NCBI RefSeq assembly: GCF_900105115.1
Contig: NZ_FNRV01000001.1
Coordinates: 620,001-684,000, forward strand
DNA: 64,000 nucleotides
Direction: 5' to 3'
DNA from: Pseudomonas mohnii
GTDB taxonomy: Bacteria > Pseudomonadota > Gammaproteobacteria > Pseudomonadales > Pseudomonadaceae
The notes under the pieces were generated by a model. That model saw nothing but the letters and a program-made list of their open reading frames with translations. It had not been told where the DNA came from and ran no database searches. Positions 27,260 through 36,708 of this stretch are shown piece after piece; positions within the stretch are counted from its first letter, which is position 1; each line of letters opens with the position of its first letter. Both the position numbers and the translations under genes were made by a program.

Positions 27260-28156
27260 TCACTGTGCAACCGTGCGACGCAACTTAAAGCCCCAGCCCT
27301 GCTGCATTCCCGCCGCCGCCAACAGAATCGCGGCCACGCCGATCCATTGCAGGGGTTCCAGGCGATGACCGAAGGCAAACCAGTCGACAAAAATCGCCGC
27401 GATCGGATAGATGAACGACAGCGCGCCGGTCAGTGCGGTGGGCAGTTTCTGGATCGCGCCGTATAAAAGCACGTACATCACGCCAGTGTGCACGATGCCC
27501 AGCGTGACCAGGCTGGCCCAGGCACTCGGTGCCTGCGGCAGCGCCGAAAAGTGCGCGAACGGCGCCAACAGGAGCACGCCGGTGCTGACCTGAATCAGTG
27601 CGATCAGATGCGGCGGCGTGCCGGTCAGGCGCTTGATGATCAACGCGGCAATTGCATAAAGAAATGCAGCGCCCAGCGCCAGAACAATGCCGATCAGGTA
27701 CTCGTTGCCGCTCTCGCCCTGCCCGCCATGGGCACTGACAATCGCCAGCATCCCGAGAAACGAAACGCCCAGCCAGGCCATCTTCTGCAGGGTGATCTTC
27801 TCGTTGAGGAACAGCGCGGCCAGGCCCACCAGCATGAACGGCTGCACGTTATAGACGGCGGTGCCAATGGCAATCGAAGCGCGGGAATAGGAGGCGAACA
27901 ACAGCACCCAGTTGCCGACAATCGCCACGCCGCTGAGCACCGCCAGCAGGAAGGTGGTGCGAGTCAGGATACCGGGGCGCAGGAAACCGAAGGCGGCGCA
28001 AATCAGCAGCAAGGTGCCGGCCCCGAACAGGCAGCGCCAGAACACCACGTCCAGTACCGGTTGCCCGGACACCAGCACAAACCAGCCGATGGTCCCGGAG
28101 ATCAGCATGGCGGCGGTCATTTCGAACGAGCCGCGACGTATTGTTTTGTCCATCAT
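27260..28156 (-). CDS. DMT-superfamily (EamA) exporter
   Basis: 298-residue drug/metabolite transporter with ten predicted hydrophobic segments arranged as two EamA repeats. Two adjacent ATGs (28156 and 28153) follow AGGAG; either may serve. The gene is divergent from an Lrp/AsnC regulator 133 bases away, an arrangement typical of amino-acid or metabolite exporters controlled by that regulator. Substrate unknown. Confidence 0.88.
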   Translation of the reverse strand: MMDKTIRRGSFEMTAAMLISGTIGWFVLVSGQPVLDVVFWRCLFGAGTLLLICAAFGFLRPGILTRTTFLLAVLSGVAIVGNWVLLFASYSRASIAIGTAVYNVQPFMLVGLAALFLNEKITLQKMAWLGVSFLGMLAIVSAHGGQGESGNEYLIGIVLALGAAFLYAIAALIIKRLTGTPPHLIALIQVSTGVLLLAPFAHFSALPQAPSAWASLVTLGIVHTGVMYVLLYGAIQKLPTALTGALSFIYPIAAIFVDWFAFGHRLEPLQWIGVAAILLAAAGMQQGWGFKLRRTVAQ

Positions 28157-28289
28157 CAGACTCCTGTGTTTGAGCCCAAAGTATGCCAATCCAGGCGGGG
28201 GCTTCTCCAGTGCATAAATCAGGCTAAACTTGGATTCTGCCTTTTTTATAAAGGCGACTTTGAAGAGTTGCCTAATCGAGGAATGCACC

Positions 28290-28727
28290 ATGACCGATGA
28301 CATCGACCAAGTGCTGATCACGGCGCTGATGGACGACTCGCGACGCTCGCTCAAAGCCCTGGCGCAGATCAGCGGCCTGTCATCGCCCAGCGTCGCCGAG
28401 CGCCTGCGCCGACTCGAAGAGCGCGGCGTGCTCAAGGGGTATACCGTCGAAATCGACCCGAAATGCTTTGGTTACCAGCTCCAGGCGATCGTACGCATTC
28501 GCCCGCTGCCGGGTCAGTTGCAGGAAGTCGAACGGCAGATCCAGGCCATCCCCGAATTCACCGAATGCGACAAGGTGACCGGCGACGACTGCTTCATCGC
28601 GCGCCTGCATGTACGTTCGATGGAACAGCTGGACACCCTGCTCGACCGGCTCAATACCCACGCCGAAACCAATACGGCAATCGTCAAGAAAACCCCGGTC
28701 AAACGCCGGTTGCCGCCGATGGCCTAA
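28290..28727 (+). CDS. Lrp/AsnC-family regulator
   Basis: 145-residue feast/famine regulator. Start at 28290 (MTDDIDQVLITALMDDSRRS); the frame extends upstream to 28230 but that part overlaps the promoter. The winged helix includes LAQISGLSSPSVAERLRRLEERG (residues about 23-45) and the C-terminal RAM domain spans 65-145. It is divergent from the DMT exporter, which it probably controls in response to an amino acid. A strong terminator follows. Confidence 0.9.
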   Translation: MTDDIDQVLITALMDDSRRSLKALAQISGLSSPSVAERLRRLEERGVLKGYTVEIDPKCFGYQLQAIVRIRPLPGQLQEVERQIQAIPEFTECDKVTGDDCFIARLHVRSMEQLDTLLDRLNTHAETNTAIVKKTPVKRRLPPMA

Positions 28728-28752
28728 TGGCTTGCGGCAAATCACAGGCAAG

Positions 28753-28779
28753 AAAAAACCCGCCGAAGCGGGTTTTTTC
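28753..28779. terminator. Bidirectional intrinsic terminator
   Basis: Hairpin AAAAAACCCGC...GCGGGTTTTTTC with A-run and T-run on the two sides, placed between the convergent Lrp gene and the Bax-inhibitor gene, so it can stop both. Confidence 0.9.
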
Positions 28780-28794
28780 ACTCAAGGCTGGCGA

Positions 28795-29466
28795 TCAATC
28801 ATCGCGACCCATGATGCCGAACAGCTGCAACAAGCTGATGAACAGGTTGTAGATCGATACATACAGGCTGATGGTCGCCATGATGTAGTTGCGCTCGCCG
28901 CCGTGAATGATGGCGCTGGTCTGGAACAGAATGCAGACCGAAGAGAACAGCACGAAACCGGCGCTGATCGCCAGCTGCAGACCGCTGATCTGGAAGAACA
29001 TGCCCGCCAGCGTTGCACCCAGCAGCACAAAGAAGCCGGCAGTGATGAAACCGCCGAGGAAGCTCATGTCCTTACGGGTGATCAGCACGTAGGCCGACAG
29101 ACCGCCGAACACCAGTGCGGTCATCGCGAAGGCCGAGCTGACCACTTCAGCGCCGCCCTGCATGCCCAGGTAACGGTTGAGGATCGGGCCGAGCAGGAAC
29201 CCCATGAAACCGGTCAGGGCAAATGCCGACACCAGGCCCCATGCGGAATCACGGAGTTTGTTGGTGAGAAAGAAAAGCCCGTAGAAGCCGATCAGCACCA
29301 CGAAAATGTTTGGATAACCGACACGCATCTGCTGGGCAACGAAGGCCATCACACCGCTGAATGCGAGCGTGAGTGCAAGCAAGCCGTAAGTGTTGCGCAG
29401 GACGCGGCTAACCTCTAGCTGCTCAGCCTGCAAGCTGTTATTAACTGCGTAATCCTGTTCGCGCAT
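28795..29466 (-). CDS. Bax inhibitor-1/YccA-family membrane protein
   Basis: 223-residue inner-membrane protein of the BI-1/YccA family with seven hydrophobic segments. The N-terminal QLEVSRVLRNTYGLLALTL and the final acidic end (GIMGRDD) are typical. YccA interacts with the FtsH protease in E. coli, and BI-1 proteins can act as pH-sensitive calcium leak channels. ATG at 29466 is preceded by AGGAGTG. It stands alone beside tRNA-Ser. Confidence 0.92.
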   Translation of the reverse strand: MREQDYAVNNSLQAEQLEVSRVLRNTYGLLALTLAFSGVMAFVAQQMRVGYPNIFVVLIGFYGLFFLTNKLRDSAWGLVSAFALTGFMGFLLGPILNRYLGMQGGAEVVSSAFAMTALVFGGLSAYVLITRKDMSFLGGFITAGFFVLLGATLAGMFFQISGLQLAISAGFVLFSSVCILFQTSAIIHGGERNYIMATISLYVSIYNLFISLLQLFGIMGRDD

Positions 29467-29589
29467 GGCGACACTCCTGTTGGTTTGAAACGTTCAGTCG
29501 CAAAGATCATAACAGACGCCCTGTAACAAGCTATGCAGAGAGTTTGACAGTGTGTTTCATTCAGGTATTATGGCGCCCGCAACACAAAC

Positions 29590-29677
29590 GGAGGTGTGGC
29601 CGAGTGGTTTAAGGCAACGGTCTTGAAAACCGTCGACTGTAACAGGTCCATGAGTTCGAATCCCATCGCCTCCGCCA
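29590..29677 (+). tRNA. tRNA-Ser(UGA)
   Basis: 88-base class II tRNA. Acceptor stem GGAGGTG pairs with CGCCTCC, the anticodon stem is ACGGT/ACCGT with loop CTTGAAA (anticodon TGA), a long variable arm follows, the T loop is TTCGAAT and the CCA end is encoded. A 13-base-arm terminator follows 10 bases later. tRNA-Ser genes are common integration sites, and an integrase remnant lies 3.4 kb downstream. Confidence 0.97.
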
Positions 29678-29686
29678 TCTTTATAC

Positions 29687-29716
29687 GACAAAGCCCTGAT
29701 TATTCAGGGCTTTGTC
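29687..29716 (+). terminator. Terminator of tRNA-Ser; repeated at 41168
   Basis: Perfect hairpin with 13-base arms, GACAAAGCCCTGA and TCAGGGCTTTGTC, loop TTAT. The 24 bases AAAGCCCTGA-TTAT-TCAGGGCTTT recur exactly at 41169-41192. Confidence 0.92.
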
Positions 29717-29882
29717 GTTTCTGGCATCTGGAAAAAATCACGACGCTTGGCATGTGTTTCATAACTATTTGGGAGGTGTTCCATAACTAAGCCTCTAGCT
29801 CCCCTCTTCCGGCGTCCTGCCGAGCGTTAAAAAACCTTCATGCAACACGGTGCTAAGCTGACCTCATAACCGAGGATTCGCG

Positions 29883-30044
29883 ATGCCAAGTTCAGACATG
29901 CTCTCGGCCGATCCGCTGCCAGTAGCGGCCAACAATCGCCTGGAGCTGCGAGGAGACAATCTCGGAAGGTGTCATCCCCCTGGATATCGGCGCCCATCAG
30001 CTTGCATTCTCAGGCGCCTGCCCTTATCCCAAGTCTCGGGCTGA
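29883..30044 (+). CDS. Possible small protein or gene fragment, unidentified
   Basis: 53-codon frame beginning MPSSDMLSADPLPVAANN, with ACCGAGG 8 bases before the ATG. I do not recognise it. A second frame across the same DNA (EGVIPLDIGAHQLAFSG from about 29958) also reads like protein, which suggests a short frameshifted relic rather than an intact gene. Confidence 0.2.
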   Translation: MPSSDMLSADPLPVAANNRLELRGDNLGRCHPPGYRRPSACILRRLPLSQVSG

Positions 30045-30108
30045 TCGATGCCAAGGGCAATCCCTGGCGTCTACTGCAGCACCGAGGTGGTACTTCTCCT
30101 CTTCAGCC

Positions 30109-30133
30109 AAAAAAAAAGGCCTCTTTCGAGACC
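30109..30133 (-). terminator. Terminator of the 924-residue repeat protein gene
   Basis: On the minus strand the stem GGTCTC/GAGGCC with loop GAAA is followed by nine T residues, 24 bases after the stop of the DUF4214 gene. Confidence 0.88.
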
Positions 30134-30156
30134 TTTCTTCTGAACCTGATTTTTGA

Positions 30157-32931
30157 TTAAACGATGAAGTCCCACTGCGCTGCTGATTGCGCGTTTGCGC
30201 TCATTTCGACGGAGGCAACGAACGCGTTCGCTACATCCTGCAGGCTCATGCCGTTGTCTTTCATCTGCGTGACCCAATACGCCTTGCCAGAGGCTTCGGC
30301 GTTGCGATTGAAGATGGCGTGGTAAAGCACTTCAACATTGTTGCCAATGTCGTTGGTGATGATATTGCCGCGGGCTGTGTTTTCCGTCGAAGCAATCATG
30401 TTCAAGGCAATCTGCCCCAGGTTCTGGGTGCCGGTGCTTTGCTGTTGACCCCAGTATTCAAAACCGCTGACGTCAGCTTGGCGACCCAGGATGTTCTGAT
30501 AAAGCCCGGCGAGCACGTTCAGTTCTGAACGTGATTCGACGCTGACGTTGCCGTCGTTGAACTGCAGGGTTTCGACGTTGATTAAGCGGGTCTGTTGCGA
30601 TGGGTCATCAACGCGCGTCACCAGCGTCTGGCCGTCTTTTTGCTCGATGACATAGTCGGAGCGTGCGCCGCTGAATACCAGGGTGTCGGTATTAGTACCG
30701 CCATGAATCAAGTTGGGCTGGACCGCCGCGCCGCCGGAGACTGCAGCAGCGTTGACTTCGATCGTGTCATTGCCACCACCGGCGTAAACCTGGCTGTGGC
30801 TGTTACCCGTCAGAACGAATGTCTGGTTCGCAGCGTCACCACTGAGCAGTTGCCCTGACTGGCTGCCAATCACCTTCACTGCGCCCACGATCGAGGCAAA
30901 GTCGACATTGTTCAGTTGCAGCGTACTGCCGGCTGGCAGAGAACTGGCATCGATCACCAGGGCAGTGTGTTGCTTTGCATCGGCTGAACCATTGATCACC
31001 AAAGGCGCTGTCGGTGCACTGCCGTTGGCGGTCACCGGCGTAATGGTTTGCACCATCAACGCTGCATCGCTCACCAGGCCTGCGAGAAACGCCTTGCCGT
31101 TACCGGTCAAGTGCGCCTGATCGTGGCTATTGTTGGCAGCGCTGACGGCCTTGATGGACTCGATCAGGGACGCCAGAGAGTTACCCGCTGTGCTATTGGC
31201 GCCACCCTGCGCCTTGAGACCGAAACCGATGGGCAGCTGAGCGGAAAGCAGCGTTGTGTTGCCATTCTGCGCCAGCGGAATGTCGGCAACACCGGAAGCC
31301 CCGGTTTGCTCGACGCGGCCATCGCTCACAACAGGAATGTAGATTTGCTGGCCCAGACCGCCGCCGGGCAACAAGGTGCCGGACGTAGAAACCGCGACAC
31401 CGTCGATCGGGACTGTCGAGACTGTCGAGGACGCCGTTGGCACCTTGTTAACGGTCAGTTCGTACAGCGTCTTGACCGCCGTATTGGTTTCGTCGGCAAC
31501 ACTGACCTCGATACTGGCTTTGCCCTCTTTGGTCGCGACGAACGTGGCGCCCGCCAAAGCCAGGTTAAGTGCGTCGGCAGTTCCAGTCTTGGACCAGACA
31601 CTGCCAGTTTGAGTCCAGCCGCTGAGGCCGCCAATCTGCCCGTTGACCGCCGTAAGACTAACCGTCAGCTCGGTGGCGTCGACATCCTGCACGGTAAAGT
31701 TATCCAGGGCTGTCGTAACACCAGCGGTAACGACCTGGGCCGAACCTGGGACACCCTGAATCGTCGGCAAATCGTTGCTGCCGTTGATGATCAGTTGAAG
31801 GATAGTCTGGTCGCTGCCGCCTTTTCCATCGTCAGCATTGAGGGTGTAGCTCAGGACCAGTTGCTCGCCTGCCTTAAGATACTTGAACGTTTCACTGCCC
31901 GAATTGAACGACCAGGTCAAACTTCCCTGGGTTTGCGTACCATCGAGCGCCGGCGTCGGCGACAGGCTTATCATCGCCAGGATGTCGCTGTTGGTCGGCT
32001 GCTGGCTATTGGAGGTCACGACCGCGCCGGTGCTGTCTTTCTGCTCGACAGTCAGTGCGGTAGCGATGACGGTGACGATGTCGCTGTCCACATCGGAAAT
32101 CGCCAGTTTGTTGCTTGATTGCAGGCCGGCATTGCCCTGACTGAGGGTGTAGCCGGATGCCAGCTCAGCTGAGTACTGCATGGCACGCGGAATCATTTCG
32201 GTGACCCAAGCGTTCGTACTGCTTGAGCCAGTCGTCACATCTTGCAAGTACTGGGGCGCTGCAGCCTGGAATCCGGTGCCGGCGATGCCGGCATCGTAAT
32301 AATCGTAACCGAGGAAAATGACGCTGCCGGCGCCATGAGAAATCACCGCGACCGTTGCATTATCGTCCGTACCATAGATGGCCTTGAAGTTTGCGACGGT
32401 GCCCTTGCCAATAGAGTCAGTCGCGGACGGATTGCTCAAAGTGGCCGGACCACTCGCAAAGGGTGTTCCTGCCGCATTGGCAGTATTGAGCGACCAGCTG
32501 TCACCGCCCGTGGTGGTCAAATCCCAGCCAAAAACAGCATTCAGGAAGTTGGTGTCAGCGTCGCCGCCCGTACCTGTCATCATGATCACACCGCCTTTGC
32601 TCACCCAGCTTTCGAGGGCGGCTATGGCATCTGCTGGCAGGAATGCGGGACTGGAAGGATCTACAACACTCTCCATGTCAGTCATGAAGAAAAAACCGCT
32701 GGCGGCGAGCTTGGTGGCGAAGTCCGGATCAGTAAAGCTCTTGATAGACGTATCAAGTTTATAGTTGCCGCCCTTATTGATGATCGACTGAATGATACTG
32801 GCCAAGTTGGCGTTTTCGGTGTCAGAATCCGGGGTGGCATCCAAACCGTTCATATTCGGCTGGCTATAAACGGAGACTTGGTTAGTCGTCGCCAATGGTG
32901 CAAATTTAGGTGCGCTATTCAGTGGAATCAA
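30157..32931 (-). CDS. Large secreted repeat protein with DUF4214 domains (type I secretion substrate)
   Basis: 924-residue protein without a signal peptide. Residues about 25-250 form an alpha/beta domain with GVIMMTGTGGDADTNF and VIFLGYDYYD, like a ThuA/glutamine-amidotransferase-type fold. VCBS/cadherin-like segments follow (about 265-490), then a Ser/Thr/Ala-rich region, an RTX-like calcium segment (YAGGGNDTIEVN, about 735) and two DUF4214 units (YQNILGRQADVSGFEYW and YHAIFNRNAEASGKAYW). The last residues DFIV match serralysin-type signals for type I secretion. The only start available is TTG at 32931 without a clear ribosome site, so the 5' end may have been lost. Confidence 0.78.
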   Translation of the reverse strand: MIPLNSAPKFAPLATTNQVSVYSQPNMNGLDATPDSDTENANLASIIQSIINKGGNYKLDTSIKSFTDPDFATKLAASGFFFMTDMESVVDPSSPAFLPADAIAALESWVSKGGVIMMTGTGGDADTNFLNAVFGWDLTTTGGDSWSLNTANAAGTPFASGPATLSNPSATDSIGKGTVANFKAIYGTDDNATVAVISHGAGSVIFLGYDYYDAGIAGTGFQAAAPQYLQDVTTGSSSTNAWVTEMIPRAMQYSAELASGYTLSQGNAGLQSSNKLAISDVDSDIVTVIATALTVEQKDSTGAVVTSNSQQPTNSDILAMISLSPTPALDGTQTQGSLTWSFNSGSETFKYLKAGEQLVLSYTLNADDGKGGSDQTILQLIINGSNDLPTIQGVPGSAQVVTAGVTTALDNFTVQDVDATELTVSLTAVNGQIGGLSGWTQTGSVWSKTGTADALNLALAGATFVATKEGKASIEVSVADETNTAVKTLYELTVNKVPTASSTVSTVPIDGVAVSTSGTLLPGGGLGQQIYIPVVSDGRVEQTGASGVADIPLAQNGNTTLLSAQLPIGFGLKAQGGANSTAGNSLASLIESIKAVSAANNSHDQAHLTGNGKAFLAGLVSDAALMVQTITPVTANGSAPTAPLVINGSADAKQHTALVIDASSLPAGSTLQLNNVDFASIVGAVKVIGSQSGQLLSGDAANQTFVLTGNSHSQVYAGGGNDTIEVNAAAVSGGAAVQPNLIHGGTNTDTLVFSGARSDYVIEQKDGQTLVTRVDDPSQQTRLINVETLQFNDGNVSVESRSELNVLAGLYQNILGRQADVSGFEYWGQQQSTGTQNLGQIALNMIASTENTARGNIITNDIGNNVEVLYHAIFNRNAEASGKAYWVTQMKDNGMSLQDVANAFVASVEMSANAQSAAQWDFIV

Positions 32932-33093
32932 GGGAGGCGTCCTTGCTTTATAATTAGGGGCTCAACCCTGTTTTCCCTTAATTGTCGAAAAAATCCGGGA
33001 GCGTCGAGCGGGCGAGCCAAAATGTCGACAATTCGTACTTAATACATGCCCGCCTGAGTAAAGGCAAGTAGCCACCATCGCAGCTGTTGCGAT

Positions 33094-33537
33094 GTGTCCA
33101 TTTTTACCGGGTACGTACCCTGCTTAGAAGGGGGCGGCATTCATGCGTCCGGAACGTTCGAAAAAATCCCCATAACATTGCAACGCAATCAATTCTTGAT
33201 CGCCCGCGACGTGCTAATTTTCATCGAGCAACATATGGGCCTGCTCACACGTCACTCCCTTAGCTCTGGCTTGGCCAGCAACTTCAGCCAAGTCGCCCAA
33301 AAACTGGACGCAGCCATCGGTCACGAACGAATGACAGACCCGATCACCCCCGCCACCATTGACGGATACCGGGACGCGAAAACGGCAAAGGTGCGGGCGA
33401 ATCGCGAGATAGGTACTCTGTCCCACGTGTTCAATATCGCGAGGATGACAATCGGCGGCGAAGCAAACAGCCTGGGCAGGCTTATATCGGAGATATCTGA
33501 GCGCAATGCTCTTCCTGGTCGACATCCTGACGCCTAA
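33094..33537 (+). pseudogene. Remnant of a tyrosine-recombinase (phage-type integrase) gene
   Basis: 147-codon frame whose second half matches the core-binding region of tyrosine integrases: PATIDGYRDAKTAKVRANRE and then IGTLSHVFNIAR, where family members read roughly 'A-NRE-L-LS-VFN-AREWG--NP'. After that the match fades, and the catalytic R-HxxR-Y domain is absent. The start of the frame (MSIFTGYVPCLEGG) looks unrelated. I read it as a decayed integrase, probably the enzyme that placed the island at tRNA-Ser. Confidence 0.55.
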
Positions 33538-33740
33538 AGCCAAGCCATTGCGCTCGCCTTCAATGTTCCCATCGCAGCGCAATTTTTAGCGATCAGTAGA
33601 AACTCCAACCCACCGACTCCCTTCGCAACTCTATTGGTTGACGCTCGCCAAAAAAGCCCCTTAGCCCTATAAGGTTTTGGTTGCCATGCTTTGCTTTCTT
33701 AATATACTGGCGTTTTGATTTCTAGTTCATGGAGGACATG

Positions 33741-35828
33741 ATGGTCAGTTCCGCAAGCGTTGTGAGCGTTTCCGCAAGTGTTCAGAACGGTAGTTACAGA
33801 GCAGGATTTATAATCTCGGTTGATGTGACATTCGACAAGGCTGTAGCCGTGGATACTACAGGTGGAATTCCTTCGCTCCAGATGAACTCGTCCGGTTCTG
33901 CGGTTTACAACAGAGGATCTGGTAGCGAGGTGCTGACCTTCAGCTATACCGTACCAGCCGGCGCCAATTCCATCGACCTCGATTATTCCAGCACTAACGC
34001 GTTGATGCTTAATGGCGCAACTATCGTGAACAGTGCCATGAACAACGCTGACTTGGCGCTAGCGCCGCCAGGAACACCAGGCTCTCTGGGGGCGAACAGT
34101 AATATCGTTATTGATACCACCGCCCCGACCAATACCATCGCTAGCTTTGCGTTTTCAGCCGACACAGGCAATTCCCAGACTGACTTCATCACCAAAACCG
34201 CCTCTCAAACCATCAGCGGGACACTTAGCGCGAATCTTGCCGAGGGCGAGAACGTGTATGTGTCTTTAGATAATGGCTCCACCTGGACTATTGCCACTAT
34301 TGCAGTCGGCACTAGTGCTTGGTCGCTTGCCGGACAAACACTGGCCAGCAGCCACACGCTACAAGCAAGGGTGCTGGATCTCGCTGGAAACTCCGGCACA
34401 TCTGCCAGTCAACACTACACGTTGGATATTACCAGCCCCACTGTTAGCAGTGTTGCCGTCCCTGCAGACGCTACCTATGAGCCCGGACAGAACCTCGACT
34501 TCACCGTCAATGCCAGCGAAGCCATTACCGTTGACACCACTGGCGGTACGCCCCGAATAGCACTGGTGGTGGGCGCCACAACGGCCTATGCCAATTACGT
34601 CAGCGGATCAGGCTCCAACGCTCTACTCTTTCGCTATACCGTTCAAGCAGGGGACCAAGACGCTAACGGTATAACCGTGGGTGCGCTGACTTCAAATGGA
34701 GCAAGCTTGCACGACACGGCAGGCAACAACATGGTGACCACCCTTAACTCGGTGGCCAGTACCGCTGGAGTGAATGTCAACGGCCTTGCGCCTGTTTTCA
34801 CCGGCGCTTCGGTCAATGGTAATAGTCTTGTTATAAGTTATTTCGCTGCCACTTCGCTGGACTCAATCAATATTCCTGACCTCAGTGCCTACCATGTAAC
34901 GGCAGACGGCGCAGCCAATGCAGTGACGGCAATAGTGGTCGACTCTGCAGCAAAAACTGCAACCCTCACCCTTGCAACAGCAGTGACTGCAGGCCAGGCA
35001 GTTACCATCGCCTATACCGACCCCACATCGGGTAACGACCCTCATGCACTTCAAAGCAGTACGGGCGAAGATGCAGCGAGCCTCGCAGCGACACTGGTGA
35101 CCAACAACACCCTCGCGCCCACTGCTCCAACTCACAGTGGCGGGTCAGGCGTCGTGAGCACAGCGCCAGAAAAAGGTGGCGTGTTGAACGGCACAATTTA
35201 TGGCGATATCCTGACAGGCCTGGCAGGCAAAGACACTTTTTACCCAGGTGGCGGTGCGGACTCCATCGATGGTGGTGATAACGTCGACACGGTGGTCTTC
35301 AGCGGTGCGCGGGGGCAGTACACGCTGACCCACAACAGTGACGGAACCTACACCGTGCGCGACATGCTGGACCCGTCAGTCAGCGTGGCGATGAAGAACA
35401 TCGAGCGCGTGAATTTCAGCGATCAGGCGCTAGCGATTGATGCCACCCCTGAAAGTGCACGACTGGCCGAACTGTATCACCTCGCGCTGGGCCGCAAACC
35501 GGACGATGCCGGCTTGCAGTATCACTTGGGGGTCAGCAACAGTGGCGCGACCACCAGCCAGATCATCGCAGCGTTTGTCGCGAGCAGCGAATTCGCCTCG
35601 GGGCAGGGACAGCTTTCCGACAACGCTTTCCTCACCCAATTGTATGGCAATGCTTTTGATCGCTCGCCCGACGCCGGAGGGTTTGCATACTGGATGCAGC
35701 AATTGGCGCACGCACCTGGCCCAGAAGGCCGCGCGCAGGTGATGGAAGGCTTTTTAGCGTCGAGCGAGATGACACTGCAGATCACAGGCCAAGTAGATTC
35801 CGGGATAGCATTACTTTTGCAGGCCTGA
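33741..35828 (+). CDS. Ig-like/SwmB-type repeat protein with C-terminal DUF4214 domains
   Basis: 695-residue probable cell-surface or secreted protein. GGAGG stands 5 bases before the ATG at 33741 (33738 and 33729 are alternatives). Two bacterial Ig-like units of similar sequence occur at about 5-100 (TFDKAVAVDTTGGIPSLQMN) and 235-330 (ASEAITVDTTGGTPRIALVV), with another Ig-like unit between them and a SwmB-like unit at 345-450. An RTX-like segment (LNGTIYGDILTGLAGKDTFY) precedes DUF4214 units (YHLALGRKPDDAGLQYHL; YGNAFDRSPDAGGFAYWM). No signal peptide, so type I secretion is likely. Divergent in origin from the 924-residue protein but with the same C-terminal plan. Confidence 0.8.
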   Translation: MVSSASVVSVSASVQNGSYRAGFIISVDVTFDKAVAVDTTGGIPSLQMNSSGSAVYNRGSGSEVLTFSYTVPAGANSIDLDYSSTNALMLNGATIVNSAMNNADLALAPPGTPGSLGANSNIVIDTTAPTNTIASFAFSADTGNSQTDFITKTASQTISGTLSANLAEGENVYVSLDNGSTWTIATIAVGTSAWSLAGQTLASSHTLQARVLDLAGNSGTSASQHYTLDITSPTVSSVAVPADATYEPGQNLDFTVNASEAITVDTTGGTPRIALVVGATTAYANYVSGSGSNALLFRYTVQAGDQDANGITVGALTSNGASLHDTAGNNMVTTLNSVASTAGVNVNGLAPVFTGASVNGNSLVISYFAATSLDSINIPDLSAYHVTADGAANAVTAIVVDSAAKTATLTLATAVTAGQAVTIAYTDPTSGNDPHALQSSTGEDAASLAATLVTNNTLAPTAPTHSGGSGVVSTAPEKGGVLNGTIYGDILTGLAGKDTFYPGGGADSIDGGDNVDTVVFSGARGQYTLTHNSDGTYTVRDMLDPSVSVAMKNIERVNFSDQALAIDATPESARLAELYHLALGRKPDDAGLQYHLGVSNSGATTSQIIAAFVASSEFASGQGQLSDNAFLTQLYGNAFDRSPDAGGFAYWMQQLAHAPGPEGRAQVMEGFLASSEMTLQITGQVDSGIALLLQA

Positions 35829-36078
35829 AAACTTGTCGTTGGTTGGTCGTTGCATCAATTAAAGACAGCGCAACAGCATTGTGTCTGCACTTGCAGGCGC
35901 CTGCGGCTTCTGGCAAACGCCGGCATACCCCTCCCGCACCAGGACTTGGCATTGCCGTTGTCCAGGCGACGGCGATCTGACCGGCCACGCTTTCGCCGCG
36001 ATCATCCCCCACAGTGGGCGGACGAGGATGTCGCGGTCTTTTTAAGTTGCGGTCATAACTTTTCTCCAGGCGAAAAGA

Positions 36079-36097
36079 AGCCCGCTCATGGCGGGCT
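36079..36097. terminator. Hairpin 1 of the array
   Basis: AGCCCGC/GCGGGCT stem with a short loop; no T-run follows, so termination is uncertain. Confidence 0.5.
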
Positions 36098-36201
36098 GGA
36101 TAGCGGAAATCTGTAGTCTATGGTCGTAGTGATTCATGGTGTCGGCGCGGATATCATGCCGGCCAAGTCCTCCTAATCCACACCCCGACAGGAGGAAATA
36201 G

Positions 36202-36232
36202 AAACCCCGAAGCCCGCGAAACTTCGGGGTTT
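36202..36232 (+). terminator. Hairpin 2 of the array, terminator-like
   Basis: Eleven-base arms AAACCCCGAAG and CTTCGGGGTTT followed by TGCTTTT. This is a good intrinsic terminator with no obvious gene directly before it. Confidence 0.75.
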
Positions 36233-36294
36233 TGCTTTTGGATGCTCGCTGGTAGGATTCTTCGCAAGCTTGCACTCCCCTTCGAGGAAGCTAG

Positions 36295-36323
36295 AAGCCC
36301 CGAAGGGCCAACCTCGGGGCTTT
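36295..36323 (+). terminator. Hairpin 3 of the array, terminator-like
   Basis: Arms AAGCCCCGA and TCGGGGCTT followed by TGCCTTTG. Its stem shares CCCCGA/TCGGGG with hairpin 2 about 90 bases earlier, so the two look like a duplicated unit. Confidence 0.65.
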
Positions 36324-36708
36324 GCCTTTGCAATCCCCAGACGAAGAAAACCCCGAACGGGTCGGAGTCTTGGTGAAGTGCTTGGCGCCGCCAATTCGGA
36401 CGCTAGCCCAGAACAGCCGGGCTCGCCATCGCGCCACCCCCTCCACACGCCCCGCCTGTACAGCACTGCGTCTGCCACCTTGCGGGTGAGTCTCCAACAT
36501 TCAGCACGGATCAGGAGTAGATCCGGCGCTCTCGCGCGGTACCCTCCGCAAACGATCAGTGCAGATGAGACCTTCATTCAGGCGCGCGTGCTACTGGTGT
36601 GGAATGCTCATCTGGTCTGAGCTGACGCGACGTGAACTTGTAACCGATCTGGCTTAAGGATTGACCAGGCTGGCGCACTCACTCCATTACCCTGCAAATG
36701 GTTACTCA

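Larger units (their letters stand above)
35829..36708. other. 880-base noncoding stretch with three hairpins
   Basis: I see no convincing protein here: frames on both strands give arginine/proline-rich low-complexity products. Three GC-rich hairpins (36079-36097, 36202-36232, 36295-36323) follow each other, the last two with T-rich tails. A block at about 36400-36610 reads like a sequence I recall as repeated between genes in Pseudomonas genomes, which is memory rather than proof. Small transcripts ending at the hairpins are possible. Confidence 0.5.

Noticed and set aside
36173..36620. Overlapping frames of 116 and 134 codons in the hairpin region
   Set aside because: Composition is Pro/Arg/Ser-rich, the frames run through terminator hairpins, and no family pattern is visible.
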